DNA of 20,434 bases from Lachnospiraceae bacterium (GTDB taxonomy: Bacteria > Bacillota > Clostridia > Lachnospirales > Lachnospiraceae). Numbering within the stretch: position 1 is the first letter of the stretch; every line of letters starts with the position of its first letter. Shown in pieces: positions 6,622-14,714 of the stretch. The stretch is from NCBI GenBank assembly GCA_009774155.1, contig VSNE01000011.1:1-20434 (forward strand), written 5' to 3'. The notes under the pieces were generated by a model. The model was not told the origin of the DNA. It did not search any database and saw only the letters and a list, made by a program, of their open reading frames with translations. The position numbers were made by a program, and so were the translations under genes.

Positions 6622-8134
6622 TCCCGCCACCTCCTGCAATTGCTTTCATAACGCTCTCCTGAGTCAGGCTCTCTGTAATCTCTCCGACCTTTGCGCCGTC
6701 ACGCAGAACAGCCATCTTCGTACAGGTACGGAGCATTTCTTCGATTTCGGAGGAAATAAAGATCAGACTCTTTCCCTCTTTCGCCAGCTTCAGAACCAGC
6801 TTCTGAATCTCCGTCTTTGTACCGATATCAATACCTCGGGTGGGCTCATCCAGTATCAGGAAATCCGGATCTGTTGCAAGCCAGCGTCCAAGAATCACCT
6901 TCTGCTGATTACCTCCGGAAAGCTGCTTAATCAGCGTCTCACGGCTTGCCGTCTTAATCTGAAGCATCTCTATGTATTTGTCTGCCAGTTCGGTCTGTTC
7001 TTTCATCGAAAGAAGCCTGAACATGCCCCTCTTTGCCTGCAAGGCAAGTATAATATTCTCGCGCACAGACAAATCTCCGATGATGCCCTCTGCTTTACGG
7101 TCGTCAGGAAGAAGGCCCATACCAAGGTTCATAGCATCGATTGGAGCATTGATCTTCACTTCCTCGCCATTCACCCGCAGCGTACCAGTCTGGTTCTTAT
7201 CCGCTCCATAGATTACACGCGCCAGCTCGCTTCGGCCGGAGCCAAGAAGTCCGGTCAGACCCACAACCTCGCCTCTGTGAATCTGCAGATCAAATGGTTT
7301 AATGGTTCCCTTATGGCTCAGTCCCTTTGCATCAATCAAAATATCCTCATCGGAGAATACCGGAGACTCATCGGACTTGATAGATGCCAGATCATCAAAG
7401 TCTTTACCCATCATGGCAGCCACCAATTTTACACGCGGCAGATCCGCTATCGGATATTCGCCAACCAACTGCCCGTTACGCAGAACGGTAATCCGGTCGC
7501 AGACTGCATAAACCTGCTCCAAAAAGTGGGTAACAAATACGATGCCTACTCCTTTTTCCTTCAACTGATTCATCAGCTTGAATAATTTTGCCACTTCATT
7601 ATCATCAAGGGAAGAAGTCGGCTCATCCAGTATCAGAACCTTACAGTCCATGTCTACCGCGCGTGCGATTGCAATCATCTGCTGCAGAGCAAGAGAATAT
7701 TCTTCCAGATTCTGGGTTACATCAATGTTCATGTCCAGATCTGCCATAATTTTCTCAGACTTCTTCACCATGGTTTTCCAGTCAATAGTCCCAAGCTTTG
7801 TCTTTGGCTCACGGCCGATAAACAGATTTTCAGCCACGCTTAAGTTCGGACAAAGGTTTACCTCCTGGTACACAGTGGAGATACCTTTCTTCTGTGCATC
7901 CAGGGTTGAGTGATTCACTACAGGGCCATCAATGCCATCCACATGGATTTCCCCCGCCTCAAAGGCGTTAATACCCGTCAGGCACTTGATCAGTGTCGAT
8001 TTGCCTGCGCCATTCTCCCCCATCAGTGCATGAATTTCACCTTTTCTCAAAGTAAAATCCACGTTGTCAAGAGCCTTAACTCCAGGGAAAGTCATCGTGA
8101 TGCCGCGCATGGTCAATACAATGTTATTGTCCAT
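6614..8134 (-). CDS. ytfR: Sugar ABC transporter ATP-binding protein, YtfR-like
   Basis: A 506-residue ATPase with two fused nucleotide-binding domains, as in the RbsA/MglA/YtfR family. Domain 1: Walker A GENGAGKST (39-47), a non-standard signature SLALQQ (147-152) where LSGGQ would be expected, and Walker B LILDEPTSSLD (167-177). Domain 2: a degenerate Walker A with Arg in place of Lys (GLLGSGRS, 295-302), a full signature LSGGNQQ (405-411) and Walker B LILDEPTRGID. Pairing a good Walker A in domain 1 with a good signature in domain 2 is the normal asymmetric pattern, leaving one composite catalytic site. It would energise the two permeases encoded just downstream. The ribosome site is GAAAGGA before the ATG. 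A hairpin at 8151-8189 separates it from the binding-protein gene. Confidence 0.93.
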   Translation of the reverse strand: MDNNIVLTMRGITMTFPGVKALDNVDFTLRKGEIHALMGENGAGKSTLIKCLTGINAFEAGEIHVDGIDGPVVNHSTLDAQKKGISTVYQEVNLCPNLSVAENLFIGREPKTKLGTIDWKTMVKKSEKIMADLDMNIDVTQNLEEYSLALQQMIAIARAVDMDCKVLILDEPTSSLDDNEVAKLFKLMNQLKEKGVGIVFVTHFLEQVYAVCDRITVLRNGQLVGEYPIADLPRVKLVAAMMGKDFDDLASIKSDESPVFSDEDILIDAKGLSHKGTIKPFDLQIHRGEVVGLTGLLGSGRSELARVIYGADKNQTGTLRVNGEEVKINAPIDAMNLGMGLLPDDRKAEGIIGDLSVRENIILALQAKRGMFRLLSMKEQTELADKYIEMLQIKTASRETLIKQLSGGNQQKVILGRWLATDPDFLILDEPTRGIDIGTKTEIQKLVLKLAKEGKSLIFISSEIEEMLRTCTKMAVLRDGAKVGEITESLTQESVMKAIAGGGGNE

Positions 8135-8150
8135 AATTACATCCTTTCCG

Positions 8151-8189
8151 TTGAGAAAGGGGAGACTCAGCCAGTGAATCTCCCCTCAA
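8151..8189 (-). other. Intergenic hairpin between the binding-protein and ATPase genes
   Basis: On the minus strand GGGGAGA pairs with TCTCCCC, extended by outer TTGA/TCAA bases with a small bulge, followed by TTTCTCAA. The T-run is broken, so termination would be partial at most. Such hairpins after the first gene of a binding-protein operon often protect the upstream message and lower downstream expression, which would give more binding protein than ATPase. That function is inference. Confidence 0.6.
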
Positions 8190-8243
8190 CAATAGTTGCT
8201 AATTTTATTTTGCCTGCGGATACGCCCGCCGGTACAAAATCAA

Positions 8244-9377
8244 TTAGTACTGAGCGTCAACGATCTCCTGGGTTACAACTGTCATTTCCTGAGTTTCGCC
8301 GTTTACTTCGATACTCGGAACAACATCCTCATTTACATACCAATGCTCAGTCATGTAAACTTCCTTGTCAGGTGTTCCGCCGGATGCCAGAGTCTTGATA
8401 ACCTCCTCTACGAACGGAGCTGCCAGAGGATTGCACTCGAAATCTGCAGTAATGTCGCCGGACATAACGAACTCAAGACCTGCGGTACAAGCATCAAAGG
8501 ATACAAGAATCACATCGCCGTTTACGCCGTAGGAAACGCCTGCTGCAGTCATAGCATCCATAGCGCCGAATGCTTCGTTATCATTCTGGCAGATAACTAC
8601 ATTAAATTTTCCTTCATAGGATTTGCAGTAGGACTCCATAACTTCCTGTCCGCCATCCTGAGTGAAGTCACCGCTCTGAGAATCCAGAATAGTCCAGCCT
8701 TCTCTGTCAGCAATCTCCTTGAAGCCTTCTGTACGTCCGATTGTTGCGGAAGCTCCGGTAGAACCTTCGATAACAAGAGCATTAATCTCTGTGATACCCT
8801 TTGCAGCAGCATAAGCCTTCAGCCACTCGCCTGCCGCAAGACCCTCGGTCTTGAAGTTAGAGCCTACCCATGCTGCATATTTGTCGGAGTCATCAATCGT
8901 ACGGTCGATAACGATAACCGGAATACCAGCATCTTCACACTCGGTAAGCACTGTGTCCCATCCAGTGGAAACAATCGGGTCAATGATAATGTAATCTACA
9001 TCCTGCTCAATGAAGCCGCGAACTGCTTCAAGCTGTACTGCAGAATCATTATCACAGTCTACAAACTGTAAGTCATAACCATTCTCTGCGGAAAATACAT
9101 CCTGACAGGATTTCGTGGAAGCAGTACGCCAGTCAGACTCATGTCCAACCTGTGCAAAACCGATAGTAAGCACATCTCCGCTTGCATTGCCTCCCTCACT
9201 CTCCGCAGGCGCTTCCTCTGCGTCTGCGTTCTCTGCAGGTGCTTCAGCTTCCTCTTCTGCAGACGCTTCTGTCGCGTCCTCTGCAGGTGCGGTAGTAGTG
9301 GAAGAAGAACCGCATCCAACTACCATAGTTGCTACCATTGCTGCGCATACTAATGCGCTGACAATTTTTCTTTTCAT
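8244..9377 (-). CDS. First YtfQ-like sugar-binding lipoprotein
   Basis: A 377-residue solute-binding lipoprotein. The signal peptide ends in lipobox VVGC with Cys22; an Ala/Glu-rich low-complexity linker spans about residues 27-66. The LacI-type binding fold follows: IGFAQVGHESDWR (72-84), DPIVSTGWD (133-141), IDRT (157-160), IGRTEGF (213-219), QNDNEAFGA (264-272) and FDAC (294-297). Most of these positions match E. coli YtfQ, the galactofuranose-binding protein. The QQKQENQ loop of that family is changed to DCDNDSAVQ (107-115). It is the first gene of the transporter operon with GGGAGG ten bases before the ATG. It carries a C-terminal extension of about 30 residues compared with the paralogue at 3422-4447. 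A galactose/galactofuranose-like substrate is the best guess; another hexose or pentose is possible. Confidence 0.9.
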   Translation of the reverse strand: MKRKIVSALVCAAMVATMVVGCGSSSTTTAPAEDATEASAEEEAEAPAENADAEEAPAESEGGNASGDVLTIGFAQVGHESDWRTASTKSCQDVFSAENGYDLQFVDCDNDSAVQLEAVRGFIEQDVDYIIIDPIVSTGWDTVLTECEDAGIPVIVIDRTIDDSDKYAAWVGSNFKTEGLAAGEWLKAYAAAKGITEINALVIEGSTGASATIGRTEGFKEIADREGWTILDSQSGDFTQDGGQEVMESYCKSYEGKFNVVICQNDNEAFGAMDAMTAAGVSYGVNGDVILVSFDACTAGLEFVMSGDITADFECNPLAAPFVEEVIKTLASGGTPDKEVYMTEHWYVNEDVVPSIEVNGETQEMTVVTQEIVDAQY

Positions 9378-9408
9378 CTTGAAAAGACCTCCCTATGTAA
9401 TTTTTTGT

Positions 9409-9424
9409 ACCGGATTTCTCCGGT
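9409..9424 (-). other. Leader hairpin in the 5' UTR of the transporter operon
   Basis: On the minus strand ACCGGA and TCCGGT form a perfect six-base-pair stem closed by a GAAA tetraloop. It lies between the predicted transcription start and the ribosome site. No T-run follows. It probably stabilises the 5' end of the message; no riboswitch structure is apparent. Confidence 0.5.
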
Positions 9425-9433
9425 GACAGTATC

Positions 9434-9462
9434 ATAATACCATAATTTTTACGCAATGAAAA
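9434..9462 (-). promoter_or_regulatory. Predicted promoter of the sugar transporter operon
   Basis: On the minus strand: -35 TTTTCA (9457-9462, four of six), 17-base spacer, -10 TATTAT (9434-9439, five of six). The weak -35 is what one expects of a promoter that needs an activator. It follows repeated TGnCGTAAAAA elements and lies 57 bases upstream of the ATG. Confidence 0.5.
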
Positions 9463-9528
9463 CTGAATTCTTTCGGGAGTAAGTACAGTTTTTTACTATT
9501 TTTTGAACAAATTATGAATATAGTTTGT

Positions 9529-9561
9529 TTTTTTACGTCAAAAGTTTAATTTTTTACGACA
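9529..9561 (-). promoter_or_regulatory. Possible AraC-type activator site: two direct repeats 21 bases apart
   Basis: On the minus strand two copies of TG[A/T]CGTAAAAAA (plus positions 9529-9540 and 9550-9561) match at 11 of 12 bases and are spaced exactly 21 bases, two helical turns. Related but weaker copies occur at 9446-9456 (TTGCGTAAAAA) and 9489-9497 (AGTAAAAAA). Paired half-sites about two turns apart are the usual binding pattern of AraC-family proteins, and the neighbouring response regulator has such a domain. The right copy overlaps the end of the kinase gene. This is inferred from sequence only, and the region is A/T-rich. Confidence 0.35.
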
Positions 9562-10991
9562 GGAATCACAACCCTTGCTTCCGTCCACCTCATATATTCA
9601 CTGTCAATCGTCAGACCATATTCAGCCCCATAATTCAGCCGGATTCTCTGATCCACATTAAACAGGCCGAAGCCGGAAGGATTGTTCTGGTCCACCAGCT
9701 CTCCGCTGATAATTTCACGCACATCCTTCAGACGCTCCTCATCCATTCCCATGCCGTCATCCCTGACCCGGAAAATCATTGTTTCTTCTCTCTGTTCCCC
9801 GGTCACAAGAATATGTCCGAGCCCCCTCTTATTTTTAATTCCGTGATAAAGGGCGTTCTCCACAAGAGGCTGCAAGGTCAGCTTTAAAATCTGATAACTG
9901 TACATTTCCTCCGGAATCCGGATCTCATACTCCAGGATGTCCCGGTAGCGGAACTGCTGTATCTCAAGATAGCTGCGGATATGCGCCTCCTCTTCCTGAA
10001 CAGAAATATAATCCCTTCCTTTGCTGAGCGTTGTCCGGAAGAAGCCGGACAGTGATGATACCATCCTGACCACCTGTTCCTTCTGCCCCGCTTCTGCCAG
10101 CCAGATAATCGCGTCCAGTGTATTATATAAAAAATGAGGATTAATCTGCGCCTGCAAAAGCTTTAATTCCGTAACCCGCAGATTAATCTGCTCTATCCGG
10201 ATGTCCTCCACCAGACGACCGATTTTTTCCACCATCTGATTAAAACTGGCATTCAGCGCCGCCAGCTCATCATCGCTTTTTTCCTGAACACGAACTGCAA
10301 AGTCTCCCCGGCCGGCCTGTCTGGTTATCTCGCAGAGTCTCTGAATCGGTTCCGTAATACCTATCATGATTTTCCTGCTGATCAGGAGAGCGCCTGCAAG
10401 AATCACCCCAAAAACAAGGATACTCATCCGAATGGCCGTATCCACATCGGAACGGATTCCTTCCCGAAGCACCTCCAGATTTGTAGCTTCATAATAAATA
10501 TATTTCTGAATCTGCTCCTGAATCAATTCTGTCAAAATACGAATATTCAAATCCAAACGCTCCATATTCTTGTCATAAGAACCGCTGACCAGCGCATCCC
10601 TCTCAATCTCCTCTACCCTGTCCTCCAGTGTATTCAGACTTTTTAAGATTCCTTTCAGACGGCTTCTGGCATAATCCGCATCTGCAATCTCATACAGATT
10701 CTGAAATACCTCCCTCGCCTCGTCAATCATAACATGGGGCTGTTCCGTATCCACCAGCTCCTCCGCGCGTTCCGAATTAACAACAATGATATACATAAGG
10801 TAATCCATATTTTCTTTAAAGTTAATATTGTATGCATTTGCCATTGTTATATTTTCCACAATCGTATCATACCGCTCGGAAAACTGATCTAATATAGCCA
10901 AAAGATAGATAATCATAACTGTCAAAGGCACCAGGCATACAAGAAGCAGCATACGCAGGCGGCTTTTTAAATTAGAACCCGTTTTCTGCAT
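9546..10991 (-). CDS. YesM/LytS-type sensor histidine kinase
   Basis: A 481-residue two-component sensor. Membrane helices at about residues 12-34 and 189-210 flank an extracellular domain of about 155 residues predicted to be nearly all helical. A HAMP linker follows (about 208-265), then the His_kinase motif LQAQINPHFLYNTLDAI with His286 as the phosphorylated residue, then an HATPase domain with N-box LQPLVENALYHG (373-384), G1 DDGMGM (411-416) and G2 SGFGLFN (439-445). All catalytic residues are present. It starts ten bases after the response-regulator stop and is its partner. The helical outer domain lacks obvious Cache features and resembles sensors that read a sugar through a binding protein, as in XylFII-LytS of Clostridium beijerinckii. 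No clear terminator follows it before the transporter promoter. Confidence 0.9.
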   Translation of the reverse strand: MQKTGSNLKSRLRMLLLVCLVPLTVMIIYLLAILDQFSERYDTIVENITMANAYNINFKENMDYLMYIIVVNSERAEELVDTEQPHVMIDEAREVFQNLYEIADADYARSRLKGILKSLNTLEDRVEEIERDALVSGSYDKNMERLDLNIRILTELIQEQIQKYIYYEATNLEVLREGIRSDVDTAIRMSILVFGVILAGALLISRKIMIGITEPIQRLCEITRQAGRGDFAVRVQEKSDDELAALNASFNQMVEKIGRLVEDIRIEQINLRVTELKLLQAQINPHFLYNTLDAIIWLAEAGQKEQVVRMVSSLSGFFRTTLSKGRDYISVQEEEAHIRSYLEIQQFRYRDILEYEIRIPEEMYSYQILKLTLQPLVENALYHGIKNKRGLGHILVTGEQREETMIFRVRDDGMGMDEERLKDVREIISGELVDQNNPSGFGLFNVDQRIRLNYGAEYGLTIDSEYMRWTEARVVIPVVKN

Positions 10992-11001
10992 TTTCTGTCA
11001 C

Positions 11002-12615
11002 CTACGCCCCTGCCCGGAATTCTCTTGGCGTACATTCCTGTGTTTTTTTAAAAAGGTAGCTGAAATAATGAGGGTCCTTATATCCTACCGCATAGGCAAT
11101 CTCCGCGGTTTTCATGGAGGTGCTCCGAAGCAGCTCCTTGGCTTTTTCCATCCGTACATAAGTAAGGTATTCAATAAAGGTCCGGCCTGTCTCTTGGCTG
11201 AAAATCGTACTGAAATGATTGGGACTCAGATTCACACTTGCAGACACGGTATTAAGAGAAATATCTTCATTGTCATAATTTTGTTCAATATAACTGCGGG
11301 CGTCCTTCAGAAGAGAGCTGTATTTCTTTCTGGATACTGCTTCTCTTAAATCAATACCCGTCTCTAATACATTTCTCAGATACTTCTTTGTCTGCTCTAC
11401 CGTAGAAAACACCTCCGCCATCTTCTGAAAGTCTCCGCAGCGTTCCACCAGCTCCCGGGACTCATATCCCATCTGCTCCAGCATAGCTATTGTGGCAAAA
11501 TACATGTCCATTGTCACATACTGGCGGAACAGAAGCGACTGCACATTTCTTTCTCCAAGACTTAGAAAATATTCATCAATAAAATGCATTACTTCACTTT
11601 TAAGACCTGCCTTTAAAAAGCTGTCCACCAGCCGGCGATCCAGTTTATCTACATTCAGCCTACTTAGCTGCAGTTCTCCGTCCACCGAACAGCCCCGCGC
11701 CTGACTGCCGCTGCGGATAATCTGGTTCCTCTTTTTTAAATACCGATAAGAAAATGCACGGTTTGCTTCCTCAAAGCATTTATTCAGCTCACTGAGTCTT
11801 TCCACTTCTTTTCCCACGCCGCCAAAATATTCAATTCCATTGTATTTACAGATGGTATTCTGAAGCTTTGTAAAAAAGTCCTCTTCCACCTGGCCAAGCT
11901 TTCTTTCGCCTAATTCCTTTAAAATAAACGCCCAGCCCTCCAGGCCAAGCTCCACCATCAAAACCTCCGGCATTTCCTCCGTCACTTTTTCAATAGTTCT
12001 GATCACTTCATTTTGTTCCTCTGAATATCCTTCTGCCTTCCCGTCTGCAAAAATCTGGAACAGCATAATATTGTATCTGTTGGCTGCCAGATCCAGTCCT
12101 GTCTTCCGCCCTTCCTCCAGAAGTACTGACACCGGCTGTTTTCCGGAGACAAGCTTCCGGAAAAGCTTCTGTCTGGCAAGCTGCGTATTTTCAAGCTGCT
12201 CTTTCTCAAAGGTCATTAAGAACATCCTCTGCTGCCGCTCCTCCTGCACTGTCTTTCCGACCTTTTTCACCGCTTCCAGAAGCTGTGCTCCGGCAATCGG
12301 TTTTACCAGATAATCCGTAATCCCGATGCTGATAGCCTCCTTTGCATACTCAAACTCATCGTAACCGCTTAAAATAATAATTTTCATATCCGGCATCTCT
12401 TGCTTTACTAAACGGCTCAGCTCCAGACCATCCATAAAAGGCATCTTAATATCTGTAATCAGAATATCCGGTCTGGTCTTCTGAATTAAAGGATACGCCA
12501 GCTCTCCGTCGCTTGCTTCGCCAACGAACTCAAATCCTTCCTGCTCCCATTTAATGTTATTTTTTATGCCCTCCCGCATAACAATCTCATCTTCTACCAA
12601 AAATACTTTAACCAT
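11002..12615 (-). CDS. YesN-type response regulator with AraC DNA-binding domain
   Basis: A 537-residue regulator. The receiver domain (1-120) holds the acidic pair Glu8-Asp9, phosphorylation site Asp55 in LITDIKMPFMDG, Ser83 and Lys105 (KPI). A long, poorly conserved middle region (about 130-430) is typical of the YesN group. The C-terminal AraC-type double helix-turn-helix (about 436-535) has the usual second-helix sequence TAEIAYAVGYKDPHYFSYLFKK. It is transcribed before its kinase, and phosphorylated regulator probably activates the transporter promoter at 9434-9462. The site before the ATG is weak (AAGG and GGGG separated from it), suggesting modest translation. A promoter must lie in the 37 bases between the galM terminator and the start, but no convincing pair of boxes is visible, so read-through is possible. 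Confidence 0.92.
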   Translation of the reverse strand: MVKVFLVEDEIVMREGIKNNIKWEQEGFEFVGEASDGELAYPLIQKTRPDILITDIKMPFMDGLELSRLVKQEMPDMKIIILSGYDEFEYAKEAISIGITDYLVKPIAGAQLLEAVKKVGKTVQEERQQRMFLMTFEKEQLENTQLARQKLFRKLVSGKQPVSVLLEEGRKTGLDLAANRYNIMLFQIFADGKAEGYSEEQNEVIRTIEKVTEEMPEVLMVELGLEGWAFILKELGERKLGQVEEDFFTKLQNTICKYNGIEYFGGVGKEVERLSELNKCFEEANRAFSYRYLKKRNQIIRSGSQARGCSVDGELQLSRLNVDKLDRRLVDSFLKAGLKSEVMHFIDEYFLSLGERNVQSLLFRQYVTMDMYFATIAMLEQMGYESRELVERCGDFQKMAEVFSTVEQTKKYLRNVLETGIDLREAVSRKKYSSLLKDARSYIEQNYDNEDISLNTVSASVNLSPNHFSTIFSQETGRTFIEYLTYVRMEKAKELLRSTSMKTAEIAYAVGYKDPHYFSYLFKKTQECTPREFRAGA

Positions 12616-12652
12616 TCTATGCCCCGGACCTTATCTTCTCTATGAGAATTGT

Positions 12653-12680
12653 GAAAAAGCCGTTCCATAGGGAGCGGCCT
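12653..12680 (-). terminator. Rho-independent terminator after galM
   Basis: On the minus strand GGAGCGGC-side and GCCGTTCC-side arms form a stem with one internal mismatch and a four-base loop, followed by five T residues. It lies just after galM and ends the pfkA-dnaX-ybaB-recR-galM unit. Confidence 0.75.
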
Positions 12681-12692
12681 TGAAATTATGCA

Positions 12693-13739
12693 TCATTTAA
12701 ATTTGTAAATGGTAGTCGTGTGATATGGCTGCCCGGCTTCAAATACCGGCTGCCGGAATTCCGGAATATTGACGCTGTTCGGGAAATACTGTGTTTCCAG
12801 GCAAAGCGCACAGCGTTTATCATAATGGACGCCGCCTTTTCCTTCCTGGGGCGTAATACAGTTGCCTGCGTAAAACTGTACTCCCGGAAGATCCGAGTAC
12901 ACTTCCATAATCCTTCCGGCCTTCTCATCCTCCACCTGGGCAATTTTTTCCACTGTACCGAACGCAGTGTCCAACGCCCAGTTATGGTCATATCCCTGTA
13001 CCATAAGCAGTTGATCCCACTCCTGGTCAATGCCGTCGCCAATCCGTCTTGCCTGACGGAAATCCATCACGCTTCCCTCCACCGGAATAACCTTCCCGGT
13101 CGGAATAGCGCCCGGTATAATTTCTGTAAAGCCGCTTGCCAGAATCGTAAGCTTCTCGTCACAAATACTTCCTGCATCATGCCCGCCAAGATTAAAATAA
13201 CTATGGTTCGTAACATTAATGATCGTCTTTTTATCGCTGACACCGTCATAAGTAATCTGTATTCCGTTGTCTGCAAGCAGCGTATAAGTAACTGAAATAT
13301 GTAAGGCCCCCGGAAATCCATTCTCCCCATCCGGACTTGTATAGGAAAATTTTACCGCATTTGCATCCTCGTCCGGCTCAGCGTCCCACATAACTTTATG
13401 AAAGCCCTGGTTAAAATCTGTATGAAGATTATTGCCGTTCTCATTGTCAGCCAGCTTATACCTGATTCCATCCAGCGTAAAGGAAGCGCCGCCGATACGA
13501 TTGGCATTTCTTCCGATTGTGGCGCCGAAAAAACATCCGTTTTCTTCATAAGCTGCCAGACTGTCATATCCCAGCACCAAATCCTTTTTCACTCCTTTAG
13601 AATCTGGCACTATTAAATTTACCAGAATTGCACCGAAATCTGTCACAACGGCTTCCATTCCGTTTTCATTCACCAAAGTGTACAAATAAGCCTGCTTTCC
13701 ATTCTTAGTAACCCCAAATTTTTTTTTGCTGATTTCCAT
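12693..13739 (-). CDS. galM: Aldose 1-epimerase (galactose mutarotase)
   Basis: A 348-residue enzyme of the usual GalM length that interconverts alpha and beta anomers of hexoses such as galactose in the cytoplasm. Visible residues: GRNANRI (76-82, sugar-binding Asn/Arg), NNLHTD with His106, NHSYFNL with catalytic acid His179, GYDHNW with Asp251, and LETQYFPNS with catalytic base Glu315. There is no signal peptide. The gene starts 11 bases after recR stops and uses AAGGAG just after the recR stop codon, so it is the last gene of that operon and not of the sugar locus by transcription. Its position next to a YtfQ-like sugar importer still suggests that a reducing sugar taken up by that importer is a natural substrate. 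Confidence 0.95.
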   Translation of the reverse strand: MEISKKKFGVTKNGKQAYLYTLVNENGMEAVVTDFGAILVNLIVPDSKGVKKDLVLGYDSLAAYEENGCFFGATIGRNANRIGGASFTLDGIRYKLADNENGNNLHTDFNQGFHKVMWDAEPDEDANAVKFSYTSPDGENGFPGALHISVTYTLLADNGIQITYDGVSDKKTIINVTNHSYFNLGGHDAGSICDEKLTILASGFTEIIPGAIPTGKVIPVEGSVMDFRQARRIGDGIDQEWDQLLMVQGYDHNWALDTAFGTVEKIAQVEDEKAGRIMEVYSDLPGVQFYAGNCITPQEGKGGVHYDKRCALCLETQYFPNSVNIPEFRQPVFEAGQPYHTTTIYKFK

Positions 13740-13750
13740 TCTCTACTCCT

Positions 13751-14347
13751 TTATAATTCTACCCGGCCTTCCAGCGCACGCAGCAATGTTACTTCATCAA
13801 TATATTCCAGATCGCCGCCTACCGGCACTCCGCTGGCTATTCTGCTCACCCTGATCCCGGTGGGCTTTACCAGTTTGCTGATATACATGGCGGTCGTCTC
13901 GCCTTCCAGACTGGAGTTAGTGGCAATGATAACCTCATTTACATCCTGCTCCAGCCGGTGCATCAGCTCCTTCAGCTTAATGTCTCCCGGGCCGATTCCC
14001 AGCATCGGAGATATGGCTCCGTGAAGCACATGGTAAACCCCCTCATATTTGCCGATTTTTTCATAGGCGCTCATGTCCCGGGGATTTTCCACCACCATAA
14101 TAACCTTCTGATCCCTGTCAGGATTGCTGCAGATGGGACAAAGCTCCTGGTCTGTCAAAGTCAGACACTGTCTGCAGTAGCGGATCGTCCGTTTTGCTTT
14201 AACAATAGTATCTGCCAGCTTCTCTACCCGTTCAGAGGGCATGTCAATAATATGAAAAGCCAGCCTCTGAGCAGTTTTCACACCTATTCCCGGCAGAGAA
14301 GATAACTGCTCAACCAGCCGGCTGATCTGATTGCTGTAATATTCCAT
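13751..14347 (-). CDS. recR: Recombination protein RecR
   Basis: A 198-residue protein, the family's standard length. A helix-hairpin-helix region (about 10-30, LSSLPGIGVKTAQRLA) is followed by a four-cysteine zinc site (Cys58, Cys61, Cys70, Cys73), a Toprim domain from about residue 81 with VVENPRD, and the C-terminal ASGVPVGGDLEYIDEVTL motif. RecR works with RecO and RecF to load RecA on gapped DNA. The ATG overlaps the last base of ybaB (TGATG), which indicates coupled translation. The order dnaX-ybaB-recR is conserved across bacteria. Confidence 0.97.
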   Translation of the reverse strand: MEYYSNQISRLVEQLSSLPGIGVKTAQRLAFHIIDMPSERVEKLADTIVKAKRTIRYCRQCLTLTDQELCPICSNPDRDQKVIMVVENPRDMSAYEKIGKYEGVYHVLHGAISPMLGIGPGDIKLKELMHRLEQDVNEVIIATNSSLEGETTAMYISKLVKPTGIRVSRIASGVPVGGDLEYIDEVTLLRALEGRVEL

Positions 14348-14694
14348 CAGAACGGGAAGCCTCCGCCAAGTCCGCCGGTCACCTTTGCCATATTGGCGAC
14401 AGAAGCCTCCTCTGCTTTTCTCAAAGCTTCATTAACGGCTGCCATAATCACATCCTCCAGCATCTCCACGTCCTCCGGATCAACGGCTTCGGGAGCCAGC
14501 TTTATCTTTGTCACTTCCTTCTTTCCGGTCACGGTTACTTCCACAGCCCCGCCTCCGGCGGCCGCCGTAAACTCCGTACTCTCCAGCTCCTTCTGGCTTT
14601 CCTCCATCTGGCGCTGCATACGCTGCGCCTGTTTCATAAGATTATTCATATTTCCCGGCATGCCGCCTCCCGGAAATCCACCTCTTTTTGCCAT
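14347..14694 (-). CDS. ybaB: YbaB/EbfC family nucleoid-associated protein
   Basis: A 115-residue protein with the YbaB/EbfC arrangement: a flexible Gly/Met-rich N-terminus (FPGGGMPGNMNNLMKQAQ), a helix with QRQMEESQKELE, a beta sheet (FTAAAGGGAVEVTVTGKKEVTKIKL) and a C-terminal helix with MLEDVIMAAVNEALRKAEE. These proteins form dimers that bind DNA and are nearly always found between dnaX and recR, as here. The ATG follows an AGGAGG-type site. Confidence 0.96.
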   Translation of the reverse strand: MAKRGGFPGGGMPGNMNNLMKQAQRMQRQMEESQKELESTEFTAAAGGGAVEVTVTGKKEVTKIKLAPEAVDPEDVEMLEDVIMAAVNEALRKAEEASVANMAKVTGGLGGGFPF

Positions 14695-14714
14695 TTTAAC
14701 CTCCTGCTGCCTTT

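Noticed and set aside
6488..7585. A 365-codon plus-strand open frame
   Set aside because: It lies antisense to the YtfR and YtfT genes, whose motifs are unmistakable. Its own translation shows no recognisable domain and no ribosome site.
8196..9071. A 291-codon plus-strand open frame
   Set aside because: It is antisense to the first sugar-binding protein gene. The composition is a by-product of the coding strand opposite.
9378..9545. Catabolite-repression (cre) operator in front of the sugar transporter
   Set aside because: No good match to the TGWNANCGNTNNCA pattern was found by eye near the promoter.
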